Shown here one piece after another: positions 38,829 to 47,875 of a stretch of DNA of 48,882 nucleotides. Source of the stretch: Pseudarthrobacter sp. NamE2 (GTDB lineage Bacteria; Actinomycetota; Actinomycetes; Actinomycetales; Micrococcaceae); contig NZ_VAHN01000020.1 in the NCBI RefSeq assembly GCF_005796205.1, positions 1 through 48,882 of the forward strand, in the 5' to 3' direction. Below the pieces are notes generated by a model, which ran no database searches, was not told the origin of the DNA, and saw only the letters and a list, made by a program, of their open reading frames with translations. A program made the translations under genes and the position numbers. Position 1 is the first letter of the stretch, and each line of letters starts with the position of its first letter.

Positions 38829-39770
38829 ATGCAAACAGTCCGCACCGTCAGCTTCCCCGACTCCCAGCTGCTCGCCGATCTCTCACCCCTTCCCGAAGGG
38901 CTCAAGGGAGTGGTATGGGACCTGAAGTCGGATCCCGATGAGGGGACACTGCAGGAGATCGACGGCGTCATCCTCCCGTACATAAACGCCGGTGCGGTTC
39001 TGGGGTCCCTCGCCAAAGTTGAAAACCTGAAGTACGTCCAGACGCAGTCCACCGGATACGACGGCGTCATCGAGGCGACCGGACCGGCCGCCGGCGTCGC
39101 CAGCGCCTCCGGTGTCCACGCCGCCGCGACGGCCGAACTCGCGGTGGGGCTGATTCTGGCCAAACTGCGAGGCATCGACCAGGCCGTCCGCGACCAGCAG
39201 CACGGCCTCTGGCGGCCGGAGCGCCGCCAGTCCCTGGCGGACCGGCGCGTGCTTTTGCTGGGCGTCGGCGGGATCGGGCACGAGATCGCCCGCCGCCTGG
39301 AACCGTTCGAAGTCACCGTCACACGAGTGGGAAGCGTGGCCCGGACCGACGAACACGGCGAGGTGCATGCGCCGGCGGAAGTCACCGCACTCGCCGCCAC
39401 ACACGACATCCTCGTCACCGTGCTGCCCCTGAACGAGCAGACCCATCAGCTGATCGGCGAAGAGGTCCTCGCTACCCTGCCGGACGGCGCACTCGTGGTG
39501 AACGTGGGGCGCGGCCCGGTCGTGGACACGGCCGCACTGACCAAGGAAGTCCTGTCCGGGCGCCTGCAATGCGCCCTGGACGTCGTCGATCCCGAACCGC
39601 TGCCGCAGGACCACCCCCTGTGGTCCACGCCCAACGCCCTAATCACACCGCACGTCGGCGGCAACGCCTCGGCTTTCGAGCCACGGATCCTGAAGCTCCT
39701 GCGCCGGCAGCTCGAAGCCCTGGCCGCGGGCCACGCCCCGGCCAACCTCGTACAGCGCGGCCCCTTCTAA
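38829..39770 (+). CDS. D-2-hydroxyacid dehydrogenase (2-ketogluconate reductase-like)
   Basis: A 313-residue NAD(P)-dependent D-2-hydroxyacid dehydrogenase. The Rossmann loop is G-V-G-G-I-G-H, catalytic Arg is in V-N-V-G-R-G-P-V, Glu in D-P-E-P-L-P and His in T-P-H-V-G-G. These enzymes reduce 2-oxo acids such as 2-keto-gluconate, glyoxylate or hydroxypyruvate. The ATG at 38829 is used; upstream frame extension overlaps the SDR gene in another register. The flanking idonate/gluconate-type genes point to a 2-keto sugar acid. Confidence 0.88.
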   Translation: MQTVRTVSFPDSQLLADLSPLPEGLKGVVWDLKSDPDEGTLQEIDGVILPYINAGAVLGSLAKVENLKYVQTQSTGYDGVIEATGPAAGVASASGVHAAATAELAVGLILAKLRGIDQAVRDQQHGLWRPERRQSLADRRVLLLGVGGIGHEIARRLEPFEVTVTRVGSVARTDEHGEVHAPAEVTALAATHDILVTVLPLNEQTHQLIGEEVLATLPDGALVVNVGRGPVVDTAALTKEVLSGRLQCALDVVDPEPLPQDHPLWSTPNALITPHVGGNASAFEPRILKLLRRQLEALAAGHAPANLVQRGPF

Positions 39771-39823
39771 GGCGGCCCGGCACTCATGAACCACCTATCC
39801 GCGCGGCGAAGGAGCTGCTGACC

Positions 39824-40594
39824 ATGAATCCACTTTTTGACCTGACCGGCCGGGTGGCCCTGGTGACCGGCTCCAGCCGCGGGATCGGCAACGCCCTAGC
39901 CAAGGCCCTGGCCGACGCCGGCGCCACCGTCGTGCTCAACGGCATCAACGCCGGACGGCTCAAGGACGCCGAAGCGGCGATGGCCGCCGACTACGCGCCC
40001 GGACGCGTGCACAGCTGCGCCTTCGATGTCACCAGCGACGCCGAGGCCGCCCGCGGCATCGCGTGGATCGAGGAAAACGTCGGTCCACTTGAGATCCTGG
40101 TGAACAACGCCGGCATCCAGCACCGCATACCGATGCTGGATCTGGACGTGAAGGACTGGGAACGGGTGCTCTGCACCGACCTGACCAGCGCTTTCCTCGT
40201 GGGCAGGGAAGCGGCCCGGCACATGATCCCCCGCGGCCGCGGCAAGATCATCAACATCTGCTCCGTCCAGACCGACCTAGCCCGCCCCACCATCGCCCCG
40301 TACATTGCCGCCAAGGGGGGCCTGCGGAACCTGACCCGCGCCATGACGGCGGAGTGGGCCGCTTCGGGCCTGCAGATCAACGGCATCGCGCCGGGCTACA
40401 TCCACACTGAAATGACGCAGAACCTCGTGGATGATGAGCAGTTCAACTCCTGGATCCTGGGCCGCACCCCGGCCAACCGGTGGGGCACCGTCCAGGACCT
40501 GGCGGGCCCGGCCGTGTGGCTGGCCTCCAGCGGCTCAGATTTCGTGAACGGCCAGACCATCTTCATCGACGGCGGAATGACGGTGGTGGTCTGA
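39824..40594 (+). CDS. SDR family gluconate 5-dehydrogenase-like
   Basis: A 256-residue short-chain dehydrogenase. The start F-D-L-T-G-R-V-A-L-V-T-G-S-S-R-G-I-G is typical of gluconate 5-dehydrogenase (IdnO/Gno), which interconverts 5-ketogluconate and gluconate. The catalytic Tyr-Lys is Y-I-A-A-K, and the C-terminus ends in I-D-G-G-M-T-V-V. The ATG at 39824 has GAAGGAG upstream. It overlaps the idonate-dehydrogenase-like gene by one base (TGATG). Confidence 0.88.
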   Translation: MNPLFDLTGRVALVTGSSRGIGNALAKALADAGATVVLNGINAGRLKDAEAAMAADYAPGRVHSCAFDVTSDAEAARGIAWIEENVGPLEILVNNAGIQHRIPMLDLDVKDWERVLCTDLTSAFLVGREAARHMIPRGRGKIINICSVQTDLARPTIAPYIAAKGGLRNLTRAMTAEWAASGLQINGIAPGYIHTEMTQNLVDDEQFNSWILGRTPANRWGTVQDLAGPAVWLASSGSDFVNGQTIFIDGGMTVVV

Positions 40595-41658
40595 TGTTGA
40601 CCGAAAACACACTCCCCATCTCCGGCCCCGCCGTCGTTGCCCACGCCAAAGGCGACCTCCGCATTGACGACATCACACTGGCCGCGCCCGCCCCGGATGA
40701 GGCCGTCATCGAAGTCCTGTACGGGGGTATCTGTGGGTCCGACCTGCACTACTGGCTGCACGGCGCCGCCGGTGAATCCATCCTGAAGGCACCCCTGGTG
40801 CTGGGCCATGAAATCTCCGGACGAGTGGTCCGTCCTGCTGCCAACGGAACAGGCCCCGCCGCAGGGACTCCCGTGGCCGTGCATCCGGCGACCCCCGGCC
40901 CTGGTGCCGCCCGGTACCCGGCGGACCGGCCCAACCTCTCTCCCGGCTGCACCTACCTCGGCAGCGCTGCCCGCTACCCGCACACCGACGGTGCCTTCAG
41001 CCGGTACATAAACCTGCCGGTGCGGATGCTGCGGGCACTGCCGGCGGGCCTTGACCTGCGGACAGCTGCGCTGATCGAACCGGCCAGCGTCGCCTGGCAC
41101 GCAGTGTCCCGTGCAGGAGACGTAGCTGGCAAGACTGCCCTGGTGATCGGCTGCGGGCCCATCGGCGCACTCACAGTAGCGGTCCTGAAGCGTGCCGGCG
41201 CGGGCCGGATCGTCGCGGTCGACATGCACCCGAAGCCATTGGAGATCGCTGCCGCCGTCGGCGCCGATGAGGTCCTGGCCGCGGGTGACGTAGAGGCAAT
41301 CGCCGCCGTGGAAGCGGACGTTGTCATTGAATCCTCCGGCAATCATCATGGGCTGGCCTCCGCCATCCAGGGTGCCGCGCGGGGAGGGACGGTGGTGATG
41401 GTGGGCCTGCTGCCCACCGGACCCCAGCCGGTCCTGATCTCTTTGGCCATCGTACGCGAACTTGAACTCTGCGGTTCGTTCCGGTTCAACGACGAAATCG
41501 ACGACGTTATTGCCGCACTGGCCGACGGTTCCCTGCAGATCGAACCCGTGATCACCCACGAGTTCCCCGTCACCCAGGCACTGGAGGCCTTTGACGTCGC
41601 ACGCAATTCCGCGGAATCAGGCAAAGTGCTCCTCAGCTTCGGCTCGGCAGACAATTGA
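40594..41658 (+). CDS. L-idonate 5-dehydrogenase-like zinc alcohol dehydrogenase
   Basis: A 354-residue medium-chain dehydrogenase most like IdnD, which oxidises L-idonate to 5-ketogluconate. Catalytic zinc ligands are kept: Cys47 in G-G-I-C-G-S-D, and His72-Glu73 in L-G-H-E. The structural zinc lobe, normally with four cysteines (C-G-x-C-x-x-C...C in IdnD), reads H-P-A-T-P-G-P-G and keeps only Cys119, so the structural zinc is probably absent. The NAD loop is I-G-C-G-P-I-G-A. Coupled to the upstream SDR. The IdnD-IdnO-gluconokinase trio supports idonate-to-6-phosphogluconate catabolism. Confidence 0.87.
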   Translation: MLTENTLPISGPAVVAHAKGDLRIDDITLAAPAPDEAVIEVLYGGICGSDLHYWLHGAAGESILKAPLVLGHEISGRVVRPAANGTGPAAGTPVAVHPATPGPGAARYPADRPNLSPGCTYLGSAARYPHTDGAFSRYINLPVRMLRALPAGLDLRTAALIEPASVAWHAVSRAGDVAGKTALVIGCGPIGALTVAVLKRAGAGRIVAVDMHPKPLEIAAAVGADEVLAAGDVEAIAAVEADVVIESSGNHHGLASAIQGAARGGTVVMVGLLPTGPQPVLISLAIVRELELCGSFRFNDEIDDVIAALADGSLQIEPVITHEFPVTQALEAFDVARNSAESGKVLLSFGSADN

Positions 41659-41708
41659 CGGGCGCGGCAACTATCGCCTCAGCCGGCGAACCATTCAAGG
41701 AAGACGAA

Positions 41709-42272
41709 ATGATCACGAAACTGCCACCCCTTGTTGTCATGGGCGTTTCCGGATGCGGCAAATCCACCATCGGCGCCCTGCTGGGGAGGCGACTGGGCGT
41801 TCCCTTCTTTGACGGGGACGACTTCCATCCGCCAGCCAACAAGGCCAAGATGGCCAGCGGCACCCCGCTGGACGACGACGACCGGGCACCTTGGCTCGCC
41901 GAAATCGGCGCTGCATTGGCAACGCCTGCCAATGGTGCCGGATCCCGCATCATCGCCTGCTCGGCACTCAAGCGCAGCTACCGCAACCTTCTGCGCAGCT
42001 TCGCACCTGACGTGGTGTTCATTCACCTGATCGGTGATGCGGAGACCATTTCACTGCGGCTGAGCGGGAGGGCACACGAATATATGCCCAGCAGCTTACT
42101 CGGATCCCAGTTGGCGGCGCTGGAAGAACTGGAAGCAGATGAGGCCCACGTCCTCGTGGACATACGCCTTGCCCCGGACCTCCTCGTCGAGTCGGTGGCC
42201 CGCCAGCTGGCTGGACTGCAGGATGAGCGCACCACCACAATGACCGGGAGCCCGTCTCAACGGCAGCAATAA
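41709..42272 (+). CDS. gntK: Gluconokinase
   Basis: A 187-residue kinase making 6-phosphogluconate from gluconate. The P-loop is M-G-V-S-G-C-G-K-S-T (residues 11-20), and family blocks are F-D-G-D-D-F-H-P, A-N-K-A-K-M-A-S-G-T-P-L-D-D-D-D-R, A-C-S-A-L-K and H-L-I-G. The ATG at 41709 with AAGGAAGACGA is preferred over the upstream TTG frame. It ends the sugar-acid operon; the stop is followed at once by the remnant of a SulP gene. Confidence 0.92.
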   Translation: MITKLPPLVVMGVSGCGKSTIGALLGRRLGVPFFDGDDFHPPANKAKMASGTPLDDDDRAPWLAEIGAALATPANGAGSRIIACSALKRSYRNLLRSFAPDVVFIHLIGDAETISLRLSGRAHEYMPSSLLGSQLAALEELEADEAHVLVDIRLAPDLLVESVARQLAGLQDERTTTMTGSPSQRQQ

Positions 42273-43558
42273 GTGATGGCCCCCATTGCCCCGCTGGTGA
42301 AGTCGCACGGCGTCGACTATCTCATTGCCGCCGTCATCCTCGCCGGGGTTTTCCAGATCATCCTCGGCGTCTCGGGAGTCGCGAACTGATGCGGTTCATT
42401 CCGCGCTCCGTCATGGTCGGCTTCGTCAACGCCCTGGCCATCCTGATCTTCATGTCCCAGGTCCCCGAACTGCTGGGCGTCCCGTGGCTGGTCTACCAGC
42501 TGACGGCGCTGGGCCTGCTCATCGTTTTCGGCCTGCCCAGGCTGACGAATATCGTGCCGGCGCCGCTCGTTGCCATCGTCGCCCTGACCCTGCTCACGGT
42601 CCTTGGGGGCATCTCCGTCCCCACGGTCGGCGACAAGGGCGACCTGCCCGAATCCCTCCCGCAGCTTTTCATCCCGAGCATGCCGTTCACGCCCGAGACA
42701 CTGCACATCGTCTTCCCGTACGCCCTCGCCGTGGCCTTCGTCGGGCTCCTCGAATCCCTGATGACCACCAAGCTCGTTGACGACGTCACCGACACCCGCT
42801 CGCACAAGCCCCGGGAAGCCTGGGGCCAGGACGTGGCCAACATTGTCACCGGCTTCACCGGCGGCATGGGCGGCTGCGCAATGATCGGCCAGACCAAGAT
42901 CAACGTGAAAGCCTCCGGCGCCCGCACCCGCATCTCCACCTTCCTCACCGGGGTCTTCCTGCTGATCCTCGTCGTCGCCCTCGGCGGCGTGGTCTCGGTG
43001 ATTCCGATGGCGGCGCTGGTCGCCGCGATGATCTTCGTTTCGTGGGCCACATTCGACTGGCACAGCATCCATCCCCGAACGCTGAAGATGATGCCCAAGA
43101 GCGAAACGATGGTCATGCTCGCCACGGTGATTGTCGTCGTCGCCACCCACAACCTGGCCATCGGCGTCGGCATCGGTGTCCTGGCCATGGTCCTCTTCGC
43201 CCGGCGCGTGGCGCACTTCGTCACCGTCAAGCGCACCGTCAAGGTGATCAACGGGCAGGAAACCGCCACCTACGTGGTGGACGGCGAGCTCTTCTTCGCC
43301 TCCTCGAACGACCTTTATACCCAGTTTGACTACGCATTGGATCCGGAGCGCGTCGTCATCGACATGCACGCCTCCCACCTCTGGGACGCCTCCACCATAG
43401 CCGCCCTCGACGCGGTCACCGAGAAGTACCGCCATCACGGCAAGAACGTGGAGATCACCGGGCTGAACGACGCCAGCATCCTCATGCGCGAACGCTTCGC
43501 CGGCAAACTCACCGGGCACTGTCTCAATGCTCCTCCTAGATTGTGCAGTGCCTTCTGA
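42273..43558 (+). pseudogene. SulP family anion transporter, 5'-truncated and frameshifted
   Basis: Homology to SulP transporters starts abruptly at 42276 (M-A-P-I-A-P-L-V-K-S-H-G-V), inside what is normally the third or fourth helix, so roughly 80 N-terminal residues are missing. The frame then breaks: after G-V-S-G-V-A-N the stop TGA at 42387-42389 overlaps an ATG (TGATG) that resumes the family sequence as M-R-F-I-P-R-S-V-M-V-G-F. A one-base loss at about 42385 explains the shift. The remaining 389 codons run through the membrane part and a STAS domain (V-V-I-D-M-H-A-S-H-L-W-D). The last ~10 residues do not look like the family. Either half could still be translated, but a working transporter is unlikely. 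Confidence 0.85.
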
Positions 43559-43676
43559 AGGCTCTGGGCCTCCGATCAGAGGAACCCAAGTGGGCGCCGC
43601 AGCAGACGGCGCCAGCCGGCCAGCACATCCTTGCCGTCCTGGTCCTGAATGGACTACGAGCTATGCTCGCTTATCC

Positions 43677-45857
43677 TTACTGCCCCTTAGGTACCTCTTG
43701 AGACCGCGCTTCCGCTCGCCGCTGAGCGGCCTGCTCTACTAATTCAGACATCCATGGACGGTGCCCCCGGTGGAACGTCATCCCTTCTGGCAGTCCTTGG
43801 ACGGACGGAACGGAGTCGGCGATGTCGATGGTGACGCGGCTACCTCCCAATGGGGCGTTGGTGATGTGCAGCTGGCCATACGATTCGGGGAGAACTGGAT
43901 CCATCCATACGCCTCCGGCGGACACGACTGGATCGTAGCGCATCAGGCTCGTCACCAACTGGATCGGAGCCGTCGCTGCCCACGCTTGCGGTGAGCATGC
44001 CGTCGGATAGGGGACAGGGACGGCGAGCTGCTCCCGGCTGAACCCGCAGAACAGCTCCGGGAGGCGGCCGTCAGAGTACTCGGCCGCGTCCAATATGCCT
44101 GTAGCTATCTGCTGGGCTTCAGCTATGAACCCGTAGCGGAGGAGTCCGGCTGCGACGATTGCGTTATCGTGTGGCCAGACCGACCCATTGTGGTAACTGG
44201 CGGGGTTGTAGGCGCCCATGTCGCTGGCAAGTGTGCGCACGCCCCAGCCGCTGAACATTTCCGGGGACATCAGGCGTTCGGCCACCTGGGGGGCCTTGTC
44301 CTCGTCAATGAGTCCCTGCAACAGGCAGTGGCCCATGTTTGAAGCGCAGGCGTCGACTTGGCGCTTCTTGCCGTCCAAGGCGATGGCGTAGTAGCCGCGC
44401 TCTGGCATCCAGAACTGCTCGTTGAACTGTTTTTTCAGTTTCGCCGCCCGATCGGCGAGCTCATTTCCAAGGGCTGTGTCCCCGGTATCGTAGGCTAACC
44501 ACGCACGCGACAGATAGGCGACGTAGACGTAGGCTTGGACCTCGCAGAGCGCGATCGGCGGCTCGGCCAGTGTCCCGTCGGCGAAGTTGATCCCGTCCCA
44601 GGAATCCTTCCAGCCCTGGTTGATCAGGCCCTGGTCATTAAGCCGCTCGTACTCGACAAATCCGTCGCTGTCCCTGTCCCCGTACTTCAGAATCCATTCC
44701 AGTGCGCGGTCTGCATGGGGCAGCAGTGCGGCGATGGTCTCCTTAGCGAATCCCCAGCGGCTGACAGCACCTAGGACCATCAGGAACAGGGGTGTGGCAT
44801 CGATGCTGCCGTAATAGTTGGATTTGCCACCCAATGAGAGCCCGCTGGAGACGTCGAGCCGGACTTCGTGGAGGATTTTTCCCGGTTCCTCCTCAGTCAT
44901 TTGGTCCACCACCGTACCTTGGCGGTCCGCTAATGTCTGCAGAGTGCCCAAGGCCAGGGAAGGGTCCACGGGCATCGCCATTACCGAGGCCCACAAGGAA
45001 TCACGCCCGAACAGGGTCATGAACCAGGGCGCTCCGGCGGCTACCACCACCCGGTCCGAGTGGTTCGGGTCCTCAATGCGAAGGGCGCCCAGGTCGTCAT
45101 AACTGCGGCGCAGGGTCCGTTCGATCGATCGGTTGCCCATCTGCAGCACCGGAATCTTAGCCACCCATTCTCTCCGGCGCTGGTCCCGGGGGGATAAGCC
45201 GTCCCGGTCGGGATGAACAAATGCCGCCGCTGCTCCTTCATTGCTGGGCAGAACGGTCAGAACGGTACTCCAGTATCCGCGCGCCGGGAGAGACACCCGA
45301 TAGACCACCGCATCTTCGGTAATGTCTGCACCGGTTACATGGACGTCCATGCCCTTCGTGATGTCTTGCCAGACAGCCTGGATAGTGAGCATGTCCCTGT
45401 CGGCCTTGCGGGTTTCGTCCCAGCGCCGCTGGATCCGTGCCTCTTTCACCTCGAAAAGGTCTGCAAAATCCGCCTCGACGCTCAGCGCAATGACGCATTC
45501 GGTCGGTTCAGGGGAGTAGTTGCGAACTGTGACCTGCTCTTGAATGCCGGCCCCTACTTCCCGTAACCGCTCTACCAGCAGTGTGCTGTCGGCGTAGCCG
45601 TCAGAACGGGTGACCCGTCCGACAAACAACGCCCGGTACGGCTCCTTAATCTCTGCCGCCAACGGTTCAAGCGGTCGGTCATCAACTGTAAGACTCCAGC
45701 CCGAAAGAATTCGGGCGTCCTGGACGAAAAGGCCATGCGGATGTTCGGCATTGATGTCCCCATTCGGTGAGGAAATGCAGAAGGACGAACCTTCGACCAA
45801 AGTGACAGTCCCCGCCCCGAGCGGGCCAGCGGCCGTATCAGCATTCCAACCTGCCAT
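43677..45857 (-). CDS. Glycogen-debranching-type amylo-alpha-1,6-glucosidase family protein
   Basis: A 726-residue protein. The N-terminal ~200 residues are the beta-rich glycogen debranching N-terminal domain (V-E-G-S-S-F-C-I-S-S-P-N-G-D-I, F-V-Q-D-A-R-I-L-S). The C-terminal two thirds are an (alpha/alpha)6 barrel of the GH63/GH15-like type (A-G-A-P-W-F-M-T-L-F-G-R-D-S-L-W, G-W-K-D-S-W-D-G-I and V-W-P-H-D-N-A-I-V-A-A-G). Acidic residues in those segments are the likely catalysts. It is a lone leftward gene; the ATG at 45857 precedes a 628-base gap. Trehalose/glycogen or another alpha-glucoside could be the substrate. Confidence 0.85.
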   Translation of the reverse strand: MAGWNADTAAGPLGAGTVTLVEGSSFCISSPNGDINAEHPHGLFVQDARILSGWSLTVDDRPLEPLAAEIKEPYRALFVGRVTRSDGYADSTLLVERLREVGAGIQEQVTVRNYSPEPTECVIALSVEADFADLFEVKEARIQRRWDETRKADRDMLTIQAVWQDITKGMDVHVTGADITEDAVVYRVSLPARGYWSTVLTVLPSNEGAAAAFVHPDRDGLSPRDQRRREWVAKIPVLQMGNRSIERTLRRSYDDLGALRIEDPNHSDRVVVAAGAPWFMTLFGRDSLWASVMAMPVDPSLALGTLQTLADRQGTVVDQMTEEEPGKILHEVRLDVSSGLSLGGKSNYYGSIDATPLFLMVLGAVSRWGFAKETIAALLPHADRALEWILKYGDRDSDGFVEYERLNDQGLINQGWKDSWDGINFADGTLAEPPIALCEVQAYVYVAYLSRAWLAYDTGDTALGNELADRAAKLKKQFNEQFWMPERGYYAIALDGKKRQVDACASNMGHCLLQGLIDEDKAPQVAERLMSPEMFSGWGVRTLASDMGAYNPASYHNGSVWPHDNAIVAAGLLRYGFIAEAQQIATGILDAAEYSDGRLPELFCGFSREQLAVPVPYPTACSPQAWAATAPIQLVTSLMRYDPVVSAGGVWMDPVLPESYGQLHITNAPLGGSRVTIDIADSVPSVQGLPEGMTFHRGHRPWMSELVEQAAQRRAEARSQEVPKGQ

Positions 45858-46485
45858 CGAAGACCTCTCAGAGAACTAACGGGTGCCGTTACCTTTCACT
45901 GGCGCCCCACTCACCGGCCGCTTCTCCAAACGACGCTACTCTTGCTTGAACTCCCGAACCAGAGCTAGCACTAGAGGAGATCCAGATTGCAAAAGACATG
46001 GGAATCTACCGGGCCATACCTGGGCTCCCGCCTCTGGAGGACACCGGAAGGACTTTCAGAATCCCCCTTGATTCAGGGGCGGTTATAGCGGCAAGGTGCC
46101 TTAGCAACCGAGCACTTGTCCAAAGAGCTTCAGCCCCATATAGAGCTTCTGACACGCATTTGAGGTTCCGTTCGGACTGGTCTTGAAACGCCGATAGTGG
46201 ATATTCCGTCAACCTGGCGAGGCTTGAACAAGCTGCGCTTGGTGATCTGTTCCGCCCACGGTTGGGGTCAATTCGGGTTATCCACGGCTGAATATTGGGA
46301 GCCGTTGGGGTAGCTCCCGGAGCAGCAGTAGCGGTGGACAACCCATGAAAATTATCCCCGGTTCTGGGCGGCGGAGCGTTGCCGTATCCAGTTGGGGTGT
46401 GCTCAAGCTGGACGAAACAAAGTTGCAAGAAGCCAACTTTGGCCCCTAAACCGAGCTTTTTCAGGGCTTTTGAAAGCGTTACTGG
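45858..46485. other. Long intergenic region with small repeats
   Basis: 628 bases without a supported gene. It holds an imperfect 14-bp inverted repeat (GGGTTATCCACGGC, 46275-46288; GCGGTGGACAACCC, 46331-46344; 12 of 14 paired) whose cores resemble DnaA boxes. It also has three direct copies of GTTGGGGT at 46261, 46304 and 46391. A 33-codon TTG frame near 45988 has an AGGAGA site but no recognisable product. The left part must contain the promoter of the debranching-type gene. Confidence 0.45.
46275..46344. repeat. Imperfect inverted repeat with DnaA-box-like cores
   Basis: The arms GGGTTATCCACGGC and GCGGTGGACAACCC pair at 12 of 14 positions across 42 bases. TTATCCAC and TTGTCCAC match the first eight bases of the DnaA box consensus TT(A/G)TCCACA. 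Two isolated boxes do not make an origin; a regulator site or a hairpin is equally possible. Confidence 0.4.
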
Positions 46486-47802
46486 CTAGACGCGGCCCAG
46501 CGCATTGATGTCTTCGAGGAAGTCCTGGTGCACTGTTTCACTGACTGTGGTGCGGGTTTCGGAGATGGCGTCGAGGTAGTCCTCAGTGGAGGGCCCCTTC
46601 CGCTCAGCATCCCGGACCGAGGGCTGCGCTCCTGATGCTGGCCCACGGTCGTCGTACACTGCTTTTTCCAATGCCCGCTGGGAGGCACTGCGCGCGGCAT
46701 ATTCGATGTCGGCCGGAGAAAAGCCCTCAGTGCATTTAACGAGGAGCTCGACGTCCACGACGTCCAGCACGGACACGGGGATGAACCGCTGCCACATGGC
46801 CTCGCGGGCGTGCCGGTCGGGTAGTCCGATGGGGATGACGTAGTCGAACCGGCCGTGCCGCAGGAATGCGGAGTCCAGGGCCCGGATGAAGTTGGTGGCG
46901 CACACTAGCAGGCGGCCCGGCTGTTCGCGGAACGCCGGGATGATTTTGAGGAGTTCGTTGGTAACTCCCTGCAGGGGTGACGGCGGCTCCCCGGAGCGCT
47001 GGGAGGCGATCTCCTCCACTTCGTCGATGAACACTACGGCGTGTTCCAGTTCAGTGATCTTCAGGAAGGTTTCGCGGAGGGCTCCGGCGAGGCCTTGGGG
47101 GTCGGCAGCGAGGCGGGAGGGGAAGACTTCAACGAAGGGCCATTCAAGGCGGGAGGCGATGGCTTTGGCGAAGGTGGTTTTGCCGGTGCCGGGCGGGCCG
47201 AAGAGTACGACGGCGCGTGGCGGTACTACGCCGAATTCGTCGGCGAGGTCGGCCTCGGCAAGCGGGAGGACGAGGCGGCGTTCCAGCAGTTCCTTTTCCC
47301 GGTGCATGCCGGCGACGTTTTGCCACAGGTCTCGGGCGAGGACGCGTCCGCCGAGCTGGCCTAGGGCGCCGAGTTCCTGGCGCTGGACGGGGATGGTGCG
47401 TTCGAAGTAGCGCAGGTTCTTTTTGAGGGCGAAGCCGCGGCCGAGGAACGCTTCCACCCGGGTTTCGGATTCGGGCATGAGTGCCGAGAGCTTGTTGAGT
47501 CCGTGCGGGGCCATCCGGTTTTCGACGGCGGCGAGCAGCGACGTCCCGATGCCCCGGCCTCGGTGCTCGGGCAGGGTGGCCAGGAAGACGATCCAGCCCT
47601 GGTCGTGTGCGGCGCGCCCGACTGCGGCGCCCACTACCTGCTCCCCTTGTACTGCCACTACGGCGTGGTCCTTTGCGCAGGATGCGAGCACCTCGGAGAG
47701 GGCGTACACGGGTTCCACGTTGTTCGCCTTTAAGGTCTCCCACAGGTGCAGGATCCCGTCCAGGTCCGCCGAATGGAAGTCCCTGATCCGCCAGTTAGTC
47801 AT
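46486..47802 (-). CDS. GNAT acetyltransferase fused to AAA+ ATPase
   Basis: A 438-residue fusion. Residues 1 to ~140 are a GNAT N-acetyltransferase domain with the acetyl-CoA loop R-G-R-G-I-G-T near 81. Residues ~165-435 are an AAA+ ATPase of the FtsH/VCP-like classical clade: Walker A G-P-P-G-T-G-K-T (202-209), Walker B V-V-F-I-D-E-V, sensor A-T-N-F-I-R and the arginine-finger region R-H-G-R-F-D. No protease or membrane segment is seen. The ATG at 47802 follows GGAG. It could couple acetylation to protein remodelling; substrate unknown. It lies 73 bases after a small beta-rich protein gene. Confidence 0.88.
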   Translation of the reverse strand: MTNWRIRDFHSADLDGILHLWETLKANNVEPVYALSEVLASCAKDHAVVAVQGEQVVGAAVGRAAHDQGWIVFLATLPEHRGRGIGTSLLAAVENRMAPHGLNKLSALMPESETRVEAFLGRGFALKKNLRYFERTIPVQRQELGALGQLGGRVLARDLWQNVAGMHREKELLERRLVLPLAEADLADEFGVVPPRAVVLFGPPGTGKTTFAKAIASRLEWPFVEVFPSRLAADPQGLAGALRETFLKITELEHAVVFIDEVEEIASQRSGEPPSPLQGVTNELLKIIPAFREQPGRLLVCATNFIRALDSAFLRHGRFDYVIPIGLPDRHAREAMWQRFIPVSVLDVVDVELLVKCTEGFSPADIEYAARSASQRALEKAVYDDRGPASGAQPSVRDAERKGPSTEDYLDAISETRTTVSETVHQDFLEDINALGRV

Positions 47803-47875
47803 GCCGTTTCTCCAGATTTCGGTGGTGAATGAAGGTGCTTGATACAAGGTAGAAAAGCGGCCCTTTTGTCGAGGC

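Noticed and set aside
42317..43519. A 400-codon minus-strand frame opposite the SulP remnant
   Set aside because: The plus-strand frames match SulP throughout; the antisense product is Asp/Gly/His-rich without domains.
46275..46344. Replication origin
   Set aside because: Only two DnaA-box-like sites, no AT-rich unwinding region and no replication genes nearby.
46006..46428. 140-codon minus-strand frame in the 46 kb gap
   Set aside because: No ribosome site, low-complexity Pro/Ala/Arg product and no motif; treated as noncoding.
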